In this document: one piece after another, positions 1 to 7,284 of the stretch
How positions within the stretch are numbered: position 1 is the stretch's first letter
Layout: each line of letters begins with the position of its first letter
Origin: CAVPTL01 sp963708725
GTDB taxonomy: Bacteria > Actinomycetota > Thermoleophilia > Gaiellales > JAICJC01
Reading direction: 5' to 3'
Length of the DNA: 64,000 nucleotides
Assembly: GCA_963708725.1 (NCBI GenBank)
Contig: CAVPTL010000009.1
Coordinates: forward strand, 1-64,000
Program-made: the position numbers and the translations under genes
The notes under the pieces: generated by a model
Databases searched by the model: none
Told to the model about the DNA's origin: nothing
The model's input: only the letters and a program-made list of their open reading frames with translations

Positions 1-653
1 CACGAGGCGGAACAACTGGAGAAGGCGCTCCACGCGCTCTTGCGGGGGTACCGACGGACCCTTCAAACCGATCGTCGGATCTTGCTGGAGGAGTTTCGGA
101 TGGTCGATATTGCTCGCAAGGTGGTGGGCGTCGGGAGTGTCGGCACGCGTGCCTGGATTGTGTTGTTGATGGGCCGAGAACAGCAAGACCCGCTGTTTTT
201 GCAGTTCAAGGAGGCGCAAGCCTCGGTACTTGAGGAGTTCACGGACAAGAGTGAGTTCGGAAATCACGGGCAGCAGGTTGTTGCCGGCCAGCATTGATGC
301 AGGCATCGAGTGACATCTTCCTGGGCTGGCTCCATGTCGAGCGGGGTCTCGACGAGCGGCCGAGAGATTTCTATGGTCGTCAGTTGAAGGACTGGAAGGG
401 CTCGTTCGACGCCAGAGGGGGCGCTGACGAAGGGCGTGGCGCTCTACGGCCGAGCGTGCGGTTGGACGCTTGCTCGCGCCCACGCCCGTTCCGGGATCGG
501 ATCGCGATCGCCTCATACCTCGGCGGAAGTGACGTGTTTGACCGTGCGATCGCTGAGTTCGCCGGGGTGTACGCCGATCAGAACGAGCTTGATTACGCGG
601 CGCTCAAACAGGCGGTCGACACCGGGCGGGTGGCAGCGCAGGTGGGTCTGTAA
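1..653 (+). pseudogene. DUF2252 family protein, 3' part, frameshifted remnant
   Basis: This is the C-terminal part of a DUF2252 protein, a family of unknown biochemical role with a kinase-like fold; it enters from outside the window. Family-type sequence runs in three stretches in different frames. Frame 1 carries VVGVGSVGTRAWIVLLMGR up to a stop at 295-297. Frame 3 carries QASSDIFLGW and QLKDWKGS. Frame 1 then carries ALYGRACGWTLARAHARSG, and frame 3 carries DRIAIASYLGGSDVFDRAI to the stop at 651. Three single-base shifts are needed: near 291-294, between about 405 and 425 in a G-rich run, and at 493-496 next to GGG. Either the gene is decayed or the assembly has indels in G runs. Identity of the family is firm; inactivity is inferred. 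Confidence 0.75.
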
Positions 654-758
654 TGGACGGCGGCGGGCGGAGTTGCCCACCCGGTGATCGGTGGCCCCCA
701 ACGAGCGGCGACTCTCCTCCGCGGCGAACTACCACCCAGAAAATCAGGGGTAAACCCG

Positions 759-1985
759 ATGTCGACAGTCGTGCCGAGCCAGAGAATGGCTGATATGAAT
801 CGTTCAGCTTCAACCACACACCGTGCCAGGGTTGTCATCCTCGGTGGCGGCGTGGCTGGGCTCGAGGCGGCATTGGCGTTGAAGGATCTCGCCGACGGGC
901 TCGTCGATGTAACGCTGATCGCTGCAACCGATCAGTTCACGTTCACTCCGGCAGGTGTCGCCGCGCCATTCGGCCGTGCCGTTGTGCGCCAGTTTGATCT
1001 TTTCCGGATCGCCAATGACCTCGGGGCGCGGTTGATCGTGGATCGCGCGATCGCGGTCGGCCCCTCCGATCGGAAGGTTGTGCTCGCGTCAGGCACCAAC
1101 CTTGACTACGACGCTCTGTTGGTGGCCTGCGGCGCCACGGCGTCTCCGGTCATTTCGGGGGCGATCACCTTCGGCGGCCATGGATCTGGAGACGCTGTGC
1201 GATCCGTATTGGCCGACCTCATCTCCGGACAGGCTTCGAGTGTGTTGTTCGCAAGCCCGGCAGCCGTCGGCTGGACGCTGCCGCTCTACGAGCTGAGCCT
1301 TCTCACCAGCCAGTACCTCGGCGACCGAGATGCCATCTGGCGCTACGGCAACGGCAGCATGCGTCGCGAATCCGTCCAGATCGGAGTGGTCTCCCCGGAG
1401 CCGATGCCGCTCGCCACCTTTGGAGCAGAAGCAAGCTCGGAGGTGGGCACGGTGCTCGCCGAGCGCGGAATCGAGTTCTACGGCGACCGAACGCCGATGA
1501 ACTTCCGCGATGGCCGACTGGCCACGAGCCCAAGCGGATTCATCGAGGCCGATCGCGTGGTCGCTTTACCGCGGCTTCGCGGCGTGGCGATCGACGGGAT
1601 ACCCGCCGACAACGATGACTTGATCCGCACCGACCCTCACGGGCGGGTGAACACCCTCACCAGCGTCTACGCGGCAGGCGACATCACGACGTTCCCCATC
1701 AAGCAAGGAGGGATCGCGTCACAACAAGCGTTGGCCGCCGCAAAGTCAATCGCAGCGGCGGTTGGAGCGGCCGTTTCGCCCGAACCGTTTGAGCCGGTGT
1801 TGCGAGGGCTGCTGCTCACTGGAGGGCAGGAGCGATACCTCCGAACCGAGGTCGAAGGGGGTCACGGCCCGGCAGCGGCGATCGACTCCGAGCCACTGTG
1901 GTGGCCCCCCGGCAAGCTTGCGGCTCGCTACCTCACACCGTATCTGGCTCAGCTCGATGTTGACTCCCAACGCCACCTCGCCTGA
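759..1985 (+). CDS. NAD(P)/FAD-dependent oxidoreductase (NDH-2/SQR-like)
   Basis: 408-residue flavoprotein of the pyridine nucleotide-disulfide oxidoreductase superfamily. The N-terminal Rossmann motif VVILGGGVAGLEAALAL binds FAD. Near the C-terminus YAAGDITTFPIKQGGIASQQ is the second FAD-contact motif, with an Asp for the ribityl chain. The overall plan is that of sulfide:quinone reductases and type II NADH dehydrogenases, but I do not see the redox cysteine pair expected of a true sulfide:quinone reductase, so the substrate is open. The ATG at 759 is chosen because AGGGGT lies seven bases upstream; the frame is open further up to 684 without a ribosome site. It follows the DUF2252 remnant by about 105 bases. 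Confidence 0.85.
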   Translation: MSTVVPSQRMADMNRSASTTHRARVVILGGGVAGLEAALALKDLADGLVDVTLIAATDQFTFTPAGVAAPFGRAVVRQFDLFRIANDLGARLIVDRAIAVGPSDRKVVLASGTNLDYDALLVACGATASPVISGAITFGGHGSGDAVRSVLADLISGQASSVLFASPAAVGWTLPLYELSLLTSQYLGDRDAIWRYGNGSMRRESVQIGVVSPEPMPLATFGAEASSEVGTVLAERGIEFYGDRTPMNFRDGRLATSPSGFIEADRVVALPRLRGVAIDGIPADNDDLIRTDPHGRVNTLTSVYAAGDITTFPIKQGGIASQQALAAAKSIAAAVGAAVSPEPFEPVLRGLLLTGGQERYLRTEVEGGHGPAAAIDSEPLWWPPGKLAARYLTPYLAQLDVDSQRHLA

Positions 1986-2012
1986 AGTGCCTCACTGGAC
2001 GAGCGGTCCCGG

Positions 2013-2216
2013 GTGACCTCACTGCCGTTTTTCCATTGCGGGCACTGCGGGGATCGGATCGGTGCGTTTGAACCGATGGTGTGGCTCAAGCCTGACGGAT
2101 CAATGGTTGATGCGGGCTATGTGCAGGTGCGAAGTGATCCCGACTCTGCCCATGAAGAATCACGGTTCTTTCACGCTGACTGCCTGGCCGAAGCTGGCCC
2201 ATCGAATCTCACCTGA
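2013..2216 (+). CDS. Small Cys/His-rich protein, possible zinc-binding
   Basis: 67 residues with GTG start, 27 bases after the flavoprotein and probably co-transcribed. The N-terminus FHCGHCGDRIGAF and the C-terminal FFHADC give a possible Cys/His metal site of the zinc-ribbon kind. I do not recognise a named family. The evidence for coding is the compact open frame, the paired Cys/His motifs at both ends and the operon-like spacing. It could be a small accessory partner of the upstream flavoprotein, but that rests only on position. Confidence 0.5.
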   Translation: MTSLPFFHCGHCGDRIGAFEPMVWLKPDGSMVDAGYVQVRSDPDSAHEESRFFHADCLAEAGPSNLT

Positions 2217-2259
2217 ACCGTGATGGCTATTGCCCCGTCGAACTCCCTCACAACGCCTG

Positions 2260-3123
2260 TTAGCGGGGTGCGTCGAACAGGTATCGCAAGGAACGTGACA
2301 GTGCCAGGGGTGGCGCGGTCTCGTGGTACTCACCGGGGAGCACCTCGCATGCGATTCCGAGGCTCGGGTACCCGCGCCCCCGCAACGCCGCGACCATGCG
2401 CTCGGTGTCCGCCGCGCAGTCGTCCTCGTCCATTCCCTCATAGTCCGCCGCGGGTCGCTTGTCGGTCGGGAGTTGGCCGAGGAAGTGCTCGTACCCCGCG
2501 GGGTTCTCGTAGGCGCCGACCGAGAAGAACACCTTGGCCGGGAGGTCGTCGTGCGTTCGCGCGTACTCCGCCTCGTGCCGGAACATCAGATCCTCGTCCC
2601 ACCCGAGGCTCGCGCTTCCGATTCCGTAACGACGAAACACGCCCGGCTGGTTGAGCAGCACGTAGGTGGCAAACAGGCCGCCGAGCGAGTATCCGAACAG
2701 CATCGAATCGTCGGGATCCACGCCGTAGGCGTCCCGCACCCAGGGCTTCAGCTCATCGCGGAGGAATCCCAGGAAGCGATCCGCACCGGCCATCATGTCG
2801 GGGTTCGCGTGGCCGCTGTCGAGGTCGATGGTCGGGCTGAAGTCACGACACCGTAGATCGTCGATCTCGGCCATGTCCGTCGTGCGATAGCTGACGGCGA
2901 CGACGAGCATCTCAGGTACGACTTCCGTGAACCTGAGCAGTCGGATTGTCTCCACGGCCGTGCCGAAGTTTGCCCAACCGTCGCCCATGAACAGCACCGG
3001 TCGGGCAGCGGGCTCGGACGAGCCGCAGTGGCCCACCAGCACCTTGAACTCGTCACCCACATGCTCCGAACGGAGGTAGTGCACCTCGGTGTCGGGCAGC
3101 GGTGAATCGTCGTTGCTGATCAT
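2260..3123 (-). CDS. Esterase D/enterochelin-esterase-type alpha/beta hydrolase
   Basis: 287-residue hydrolase of the esterase (PF00756, S9-like) family. FGYSLGGLFATYVLL is the nucleophile elbow with the catalytic Ser; EYHETAP near the C-terminus supplies the His; the acid is probably in the KVFFSVGAYENP region. Such proteins cleave carboxylic esters, in some cases siderophore or acyl esters; the substrate here is unknown. No signal peptide is visible, so it is likely cytoplasmic. ATG at 3123 is chosen because AGAGGAG lies just upstream on the minus strand; the long upstream extension of the frame is not coding-like. It lies downstream of the HxlR regulator in the same direction. Confidence 0.85.
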   Translation of the reverse strand: MISNDDSPLPDTEVHYLRSEHVGDEFKVLVGHCGSSEPAARPVLFMGDGWANFGTAVETIRLLRFTEVVPEMLVVAVSYRTTDMAEIDDLRCRDFSPTIDLDSGHANPDMMAGADRFLGFLRDELKPWVRDAYGVDPDDSMLFGYSLGGLFATYVLLNQPGVFRRYGIGSASLGWDEDLMFRHEAEYARTHDDLPAKVFFSVGAYENPAGYEHFLGQLPTDKRPAADYEGMDEDDCAADTERMVAALRGRGYPSLGIACEVLPGEYHETAPPLALSRSLRYLFDAPR

Positions 3124-3167
3124 CCGGATCTCCTCTGCGCGATCAACGCTCGGCCAGGACGCCGACC

Positions 3168-3839
3168 CTACGCCATCCCCTGGAGTTGTGGGCGCAAGCC
3201 GGCGAGGAGGGGCGCTCCCGTCAGGGCGTCGAGAAAGGCATGGGCGCGTCGACTGTCCCCCTGGATCGAGACGCCTGCGGTTTGTTCGAGTTCGGAGGCG
3301 TTGGCACCGAGGATGAGTGCCCCTAGCCCAGCGAGGGACAGCGCGATGGTGGTGTCGGGATCGCTGTCTGGTGCGGCGTGCACCTGGCCATCGGAGACAT
3401 CGACGCGGACCGTCTCGTCTTCGAGACTGACCTCGTAGCGGCCGTTGGCCGCACGTGGGAGCGCCGTGGCTCCGATCAGCAGCGAGGTGAGCGGGACGCG
3501 GGGCGGGATCTGGGTCGTGTCGGCGGGGAGTCGGAGGCGGGGAGCACCCCAACGGGCAAGCTCTGTGAGCACCGGGCGCAGCGCCTGGCCGGCCTCGGTC
3601 AGCTCGTATCGCTGTGCTCGCCCCGCTCCGACCTGTTGCACGACGCCATGCTCCTGGAGGGTGCGCAGGCGGGTGGCGAGGATGTCGGTCCCGATACCGC
3701 CGAGACCGTTCAGCAGATCGGAGTAGCGGCGCGGCCCCAGGAGCAGGTCGCGCACGATCAGGAGCGCCCAGCGTTCTCCGACGACGTTGAGCGCAGAGCC
3801 CACGGGGCAGAACGGCTGGTATCCGAGGGGAGAGGCCAT
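3168..3839 (-). CDS. HxlR-family winged-helix transcriptional regulator
   Basis: 223 residues. The N-terminal HxlR domain is clear: CPVGSALNVVGERWALLIVRDLLLG then RYSDLLNGLGGIGTDILATRL, the usual wHTH. The rest (about 115-223) is an SCP2-like extension (ETVRVDVSDG, PDTTIALSLAGLGALILG) common in longer HxlR proteins and possibly a ligand pocket. Such regulators are usually repressors, some sensing quinones or other hydrophobic compounds. The start at 3839 is preferred because the upstream in-frame part crosses the operator repeats. It is divergent from an MMPL exporter, and two identical palindromes sit in the shared region, so it probably represses the exporter and itself. The esterase downstream may be in the same operon. 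Confidence 0.9.
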   Translation of the reverse strand: MASPLGYQPFCPVGSALNVVGERWALLIVRDLLLGPRRYSDLLNGLGGIGTDILATRLRTLQEHGVVQQVGAGRAQRYELTEAGQALRPVLTELARWGAPRLRLPADTTQIPPRVPLTSLLIGATALPRAANGRYEVSLEDETVRVDVSDGQVHAAPDSDPDTTIALSLAGLGALILGANASELEQTAGVSIQGDSRRAHAFLDALTGAPLLAGLRPQLQGMA

Positions 3840-3857
3840 CTCCGCATCATAACCGAT

Positions 3858-3900
3858 TTGACTTGGATTATCCAAGCTGCTATTACTTGGATTATCCAAG
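3858..3900. promoter_or_regulatory. Promoter with twin perfect palindromic operators
   Basis: Two identical 15-bp palindromes, CTTGGATTATCCAAG (arms CTTGGAT and ATCCAAG), lie at 3862-3876 and 3886-3900, centres 24 bp apart. On the plus strand TTGACT (3858-3863) and TATTAC (3881-3886) form a -35/-10 pair with a 17-bp spacer, so the first palindrome fills the spacer and the second covers the start of transcription of the MMPL gene. This is the layout of a repressor-controlled promoter, and the divergent HxlR protein is the obvious binder. The palindromes and their positions are read directly; the regulation is inferred. Confidence 0.8.
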
Positions 3901-3917
3901 TTATAAAGGTGGGTGCA

Positions 3918-6086
3918 ATGTTCGAGAAACTCGCATCATTCGTGTATCGGAACAGCGGCCGCGTGCTGCTTGTCGCCTTGGTCGGGGTTGGAGTTGCGGG
4001 CGTGTTCGGGTTAGGCGTCGCGAAGCGGCTGAGCCCGTACGGCGACTCCGATCCTTCGACGCAGTCGGTCCAGGTGACGAACCGCTACCAGGCCGCGACG
4101 GGACGCCAGATCGACCCGGGGGTGATCGCGCTCGTCAGGCTCGGCGACGTCCACACCGCCAGTGCCAAGCGTCGCGTCAGCCGCGTGGCGGCGCGGCTGC
4201 GCTCGAGCCGCGACATCGCCTCGGTTGCGAGCTACTACGACACACACGATCCGGCCATGCTGTCCCGTGACGGGCGCTCGACCTACGTCGTCGCGTACTT
4301 CGATCCGAAGTCGGACTTGCGGATCCAGGAGGACGCTCAGCGTTTGGAGCGCGAGTTCAGCGGCGACAACGATGTCAAGCTCGGTGGGTCGGCGATCGCG
4401 AGCGCGCAGGCCAACACGCAGGTCAGCAGCGATCTCGGGCGCGCCGAGCTGCTCGCGTTCCCGTTCATCTTCCTGCTCTCGCTGCTGTTCTTCCGCTCGC
4501 TGGTCGCCTCGCTGCTGCCGCCGCTGCTCGGAGTCTTGGCGATCCTCGCCACGTTCTTCGCGTTGCGGATCGTGTCGAGCTTCTTCGACCTGTCGGTGTT
4601 CGCTCTCAACATCGTCACCGGCCTCGGGCTCGGGCTGGCCATCGACTACAGCCTGTTCACGGTCTCCCGCTATCGCGAGGAGTCCGCTCGCGCAGGCTTC
4701 GGCGTCGAGGCGCTCCGCCGGACGCTCGCAACCGCCGGCCGGACGATCGCTTTCAGCTCGCTGACGGTGGCCGTCGCGGTTGCGTCACTCATCGTGTTCC
4801 CGCAGAACTTTCTGCGTTCGATGGGAATCGCTGGGGCCCTGGTTGCGCTGATCGCGGCCGCGCTTGCCCTGATCGTTCTGCCGGCAATCCTGGCGCTGCT
4901 GGGGCCGCGGGTGAACTCCCTCGCGCCGAAGCGGCTCCAGCGCGCCGCTGATCGCGACGCCCGTCCCGCCGAGGCGGGGTTCTGGTACCGCCTGTCGCAG
5001 TTCGTGATCCGGCGCCCAGGCAGGATCGCCATTCTGACCGCGGCGGCGCTGATCGCTCTCGGCATCCCATTCACGTCGATCGGGTTCCTGCCCGTCGACG
5101 CAAACCAACTGCCTGCAAGCGCGAGCTCCTATCAGGTCGATCACGCCTTGCGGACTCAGTTCCCGGCAGGTCGCACCTCGCCGCTCGAGATCGTGGCCGG
5201 CGCGCCGGCCGGATCATCCGAGCTGCGGGCATTTGCCGCCAAGATCAGGGCGCTGCCTGACGTGGCAGCGGTCGCGGCGCCGCAGCCGGCCGGGTCGCAC
5301 CTGTCGCTGCTCGACGTCGCATCCACTGCGCCGACGTACGGCGCGTCCGCCAAACGTCTCGTCGACAGGGTGCGCGCTCTGCCGGCACCCTTCTCCGTCG
5401 GTGTCGCGGGCGATACCGCGGGATACGTGGACCTGGAACAGAGCCTCGCCACGCACCTCCCCATCGTGCTCGGGCTGATCGTCGCATCGACGATGCTCAT
5501 CCTGTTCCTGATGACGGGCTCGTTCGTACTGGGGGTGAAGGCGGTGCTGATAAACGCCCTGACGCTGAGCGCCGTCTTCGGCATCCTGGTGCTGATCTTC
5601 CAGGAGGGGCGTCTCCAGGGGCCGCTCGGCTACCACAGCACTGGCGCGCTCGACGCGACCCAGCCGATTCTGTTGTTCGCAATCGGCTTCGGGCTCGCCA
5701 CCGACTACAGCGTCATGCTGCTCTCGCGGATCAAGGAGGCGCATGACAGCGGCATACCCAACGACCGAGCTGTGGCCATCGGGCTCGAGCGCACGGGACG
5801 GATCATCACCGCCGCCGCGCTTCTGTTCGCCGTCGCAATCGGGGCGTTCGCCACGTCGAAGCTGGTCTTCATCAAGGAGCTCGGCCTCGGCACCGCACTC
5901 GTGGTACTGATCGACGCCACCCTCGTCCGCGCCCTGCTCGTGCCCTCGCTGATGGTGCTGCTCGGCGAGTGGAACTGGTGGGCACCCGGCCCACTGCGAC
6001 GACGTGGCGCGCGGACATCAGGCGGTTCGCCTGATCAACCGCCGCAACCGCACTCGAGATCCGGGACTGAGATCGTGCGCCCGTGA
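3918..6086 (+). CDS. MMPL-family RND transporter
   Basis: 722-residue inner-membrane exporter of the MMPL branch of the RND superfamily, with the duplicated plan: TM1, a large outer loop, a five-helix bundle, then the same again. GLGLAIDYSLFTVSRYREE in the first half and GFGLATDYSVMLLSRIKEA in the second are the paired TM4 motifs with the Asp-Tyr proton-relay residues. Relatives export lipids, siderophores or hydrophobic drugs using the proton gradient; the substrate is not readable here. ATG at 3918 is supported by AAAGGTGGG just upstream. Expression is probably governed by the HxlR operators immediately 5'. The C-terminal tail (ARTSGGSPDQPPQPH) is low-complexity and polar. Confidence 0.92.
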   Translation: MFEKLASFVYRNSGRVLLVALVGVGVAGVFGLGVAKRLSPYGDSDPSTQSVQVTNRYQAATGRQIDPGVIALVRLGDVHTASAKRRVSRVAARLRSSRDIASVASYYDTHDPAMLSRDGRSTYVVAYFDPKSDLRIQEDAQRLEREFSGDNDVKLGGSAIASAQANTQVSSDLGRAELLAFPFIFLLSLLFFRSLVASLLPPLLGVLAILATFFALRIVSSFFDLSVFALNIVTGLGLGLAIDYSLFTVSRYREESARAGFGVEALRRTLATAGRTIAFSSLTVAVAVASLIVFPQNFLRSMGIAGALVALIAAALALIVLPAILALLGPRVNSLAPKRLQRAADRDARPAEAGFWYRLSQFVIRRPGRIAILTAAALIALGIPFTSIGFLPVDANQLPASASSYQVDHALRTQFPAGRTSPLEIVAGAPAGSSELRAFAAKIRALPDVAAVAAPQPAGSHLSLLDVASTAPTYGASAKRLVDRVRALPAPFSVGVAGDTAGYVDLEQSLATHLPIVLGLIVASTMLILFLMTGSFVLGVKAVLINALTLSAVFGILVLIFQEGRLQGPLGYHSTGALDATQPILLFAIGFGLATDYSVMLLSRIKEAHDSGIPNDRAVAIGLERTGRIITAAALLFAVAIGAFATSKLVFIKELGLGTALVVLIDATLVRALLVPSLMVLLGEWNWWAPGPLRRRGARTSGGSPDQPPQPHSRSGTEIVRP

Positions 6087-6120
6087 CGTTCGATCCTCAG
6101 GGAAGGAGTTGCCGAGTGAG

Positions 6121-6183
6121 CGGCGGGGGCGGGATTCGCGAACCCACGAATGACCTTGACGGCCATTGCCGGTTCTCAAGACC
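6121..6183 (-). repeat. Degenerate copy of the tRNA-Ser 3' portion (att relic)
   Basis: This 63-base stretch matches the 3' end to anticodon loop of the tRNA-Ser at 9852-9941, with two substitutions and a two-base insertion (CG after the T-arm loop). It cannot encode a tRNA because the 5' half is missing. A second, exact copy lies at 7094-7154. Partial copies of a tRNA 3' end downstream of the intact gene are the usual trace of site-specific integration by tyrosine recombinases. It starts 34 bases after the MMPL stop. Confidence 0.8.
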
Positions 6184-6327
6184 GCATGGAGCTGGCTCAA
6201 CTGAGCTGTTTCTCGGTCGTTTGCGCCGCCCGTTGCGCCATCCGACGTGCTAAGGCCGATGCAAACGTGGCGGCAGCGTTCGCGGCAATGTACTCTCGGG
6301 GACTTCTGGTACCGACGTGGGAGAGCC

Positions 6328-6747
6328 ATGAACGTGCGACGTCTGTCATGGGTCGGGACGCGAACAACCAACTTCGGTGAGACGAAGGACTTCTTCAGCG
6401 CAGTGCTGGGGTTGAAGCTCGTCACCGAGGAATCGGGCTTTGCGATGTTTCAACTCCCCGGAGGCGAGCACGACTATGTCGAGCTGTTTGGGTTCGACAA
6501 TCCTGAGGCCGCCTACATGACGACGGGCCCGGTGCCGGGGTTTCTGGTGGACGACGTCGTGGCAGCGCGGAAGGAGTTGGAGGCTTCAGGGGTTGAGATG
6601 GTGGAGCCGCTCCGCTGGATGGTCGAGGTCGATCCGGCGCTGGTCGAGGCGAGGCCGCGACTCGCGGAGTACGGCTGGTTTGCGTTTCGCGGCCCCGACG
6701 GCAACGTCTATAACTGCATGCAAGGGTCGCTTGCTATCGAGGAATGA
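6328..6747 (+). CDS. VOC-family (glyoxalase/bleomycin-resistance fold) protein
   Basis: 139 residues with the beta-alpha-beta-beta-beta modules of the vicinal oxygen chelate superfamily: VGTRTTNFGETKDFFSAVLG opens the first module and WFAFRGPDGNVYNCMQ closes the second. Members are lyases, dioxygenases, isomerases or drug-binding proteins; the substrate is unknown. ATG at 6328 is chosen for the GGGAG six bases before it. It is the only good gene in the segment between the two tRNA-Ser 3' copies at 6121 and 7094, so it looks like cargo of an integrated element. Confidence 0.8.
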   Translation: MNVRRLSWVGTRTTNFGETKDFFSAVLGLKLVTEESGFAMFQLPGGEHDYVELFGFDNPEAAYMTTGPVPGFLVDDVVAARKELEASGVEMVEPLRWMVEVDPALVEARPRLAEYGWFAFRGPDGNVYNCMQGSLAIEE

Positions 6748-7093
6748 GACGGGCGGCAAGACGGCTTCGTGATACCGGCGGAGCTGGGCACCTGGACGAG
6801 TCTGAACCGGGTCACTAACGGCTTGTAGGCTCGCGGCGGACGAAACCTGAGGAGGAGGGATGGCCGGAAGAGGGCGTCGGCAAGCTCGCGCTCGACCTGC
6901 TGCACCTGCGTGATCAGCACCGCGAGCCGCTCAAGCAGAATCAGGTCGCCCGTGACGAGGTACCCCACGTTGCGCCACCCGTACGCAAAGACGGCGAACC
7001 CTGGCGAACCTCGGCGGACTGATCACAGCGGTGCTCGTCGGCCCGGAGTCAGCTCAACCGTGCTGGATTCCGTTCTATCAGCGAGCGAGCGAA
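6748..7093. other. Interval without a recognisable gene
   Basis: No recognisable gene lies between the VOC gene and the second tRNA-Ser copy. A minus-strand open frame of 86 codons (6708-6968) overlaps the VOC 3' end and begins with a hydrophobic stretch (GYLVTGDLILLERLAVLI), but it has no ribosome site and no family resemblance that I can name. It may be a fragment of a lost mobility gene. No terminal inverted repeats were seen. Confidence 0.4.
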
Positions 7094-7154
7094 CGGCGGG
7101 GGTGGGATTCGAACCCACGAATGACCTTGACGGCCATTGCCGGTTTTCAAGACC
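7094..7154 (-). repeat. Exact 61-bp copy of the tRNA-Ser 3' portion (att site)
   Basis: Bases 7094-7154 are identical to 9852-9912, that is, from the discriminator base through the T arm and variable arm to the anticodon loop of tRNA-Ser(UGA). Identity stops in the 5' strand of the anticodon stem, the usual crossover point for integrases that use tRNA genes. The 130 bases after it up to the end of the secreted-protein frame hold no gene. Confidence 0.9.
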
Positions 7155-7284
7155 TGGGCGCTGGTCATCCAGACCAGCTCGGCCAGCGGCCGAGCCGCTG
7201 TGACCGAGGCGACGGCCGGTTCCTCGCGGGCCCGTCTGCGTTGTGTCTGGTTCGACAAGATCCCTTCGTTGGGGCGGCAGCGGG

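Noticed and set aside
759..1985. Naming the flavoprotein sulfide:quinone reductase
   Set aside because: The Rossmann motifs fit, but the cysteine pair needed for sulfide oxidation is not visible.
6708..6968. 86-codon minus frame between the tRNA-Ser repeats
   Set aside because: A hydrophobic start suggested a fragment of a mobility protein, but no transposase or integrase motif could be identified.
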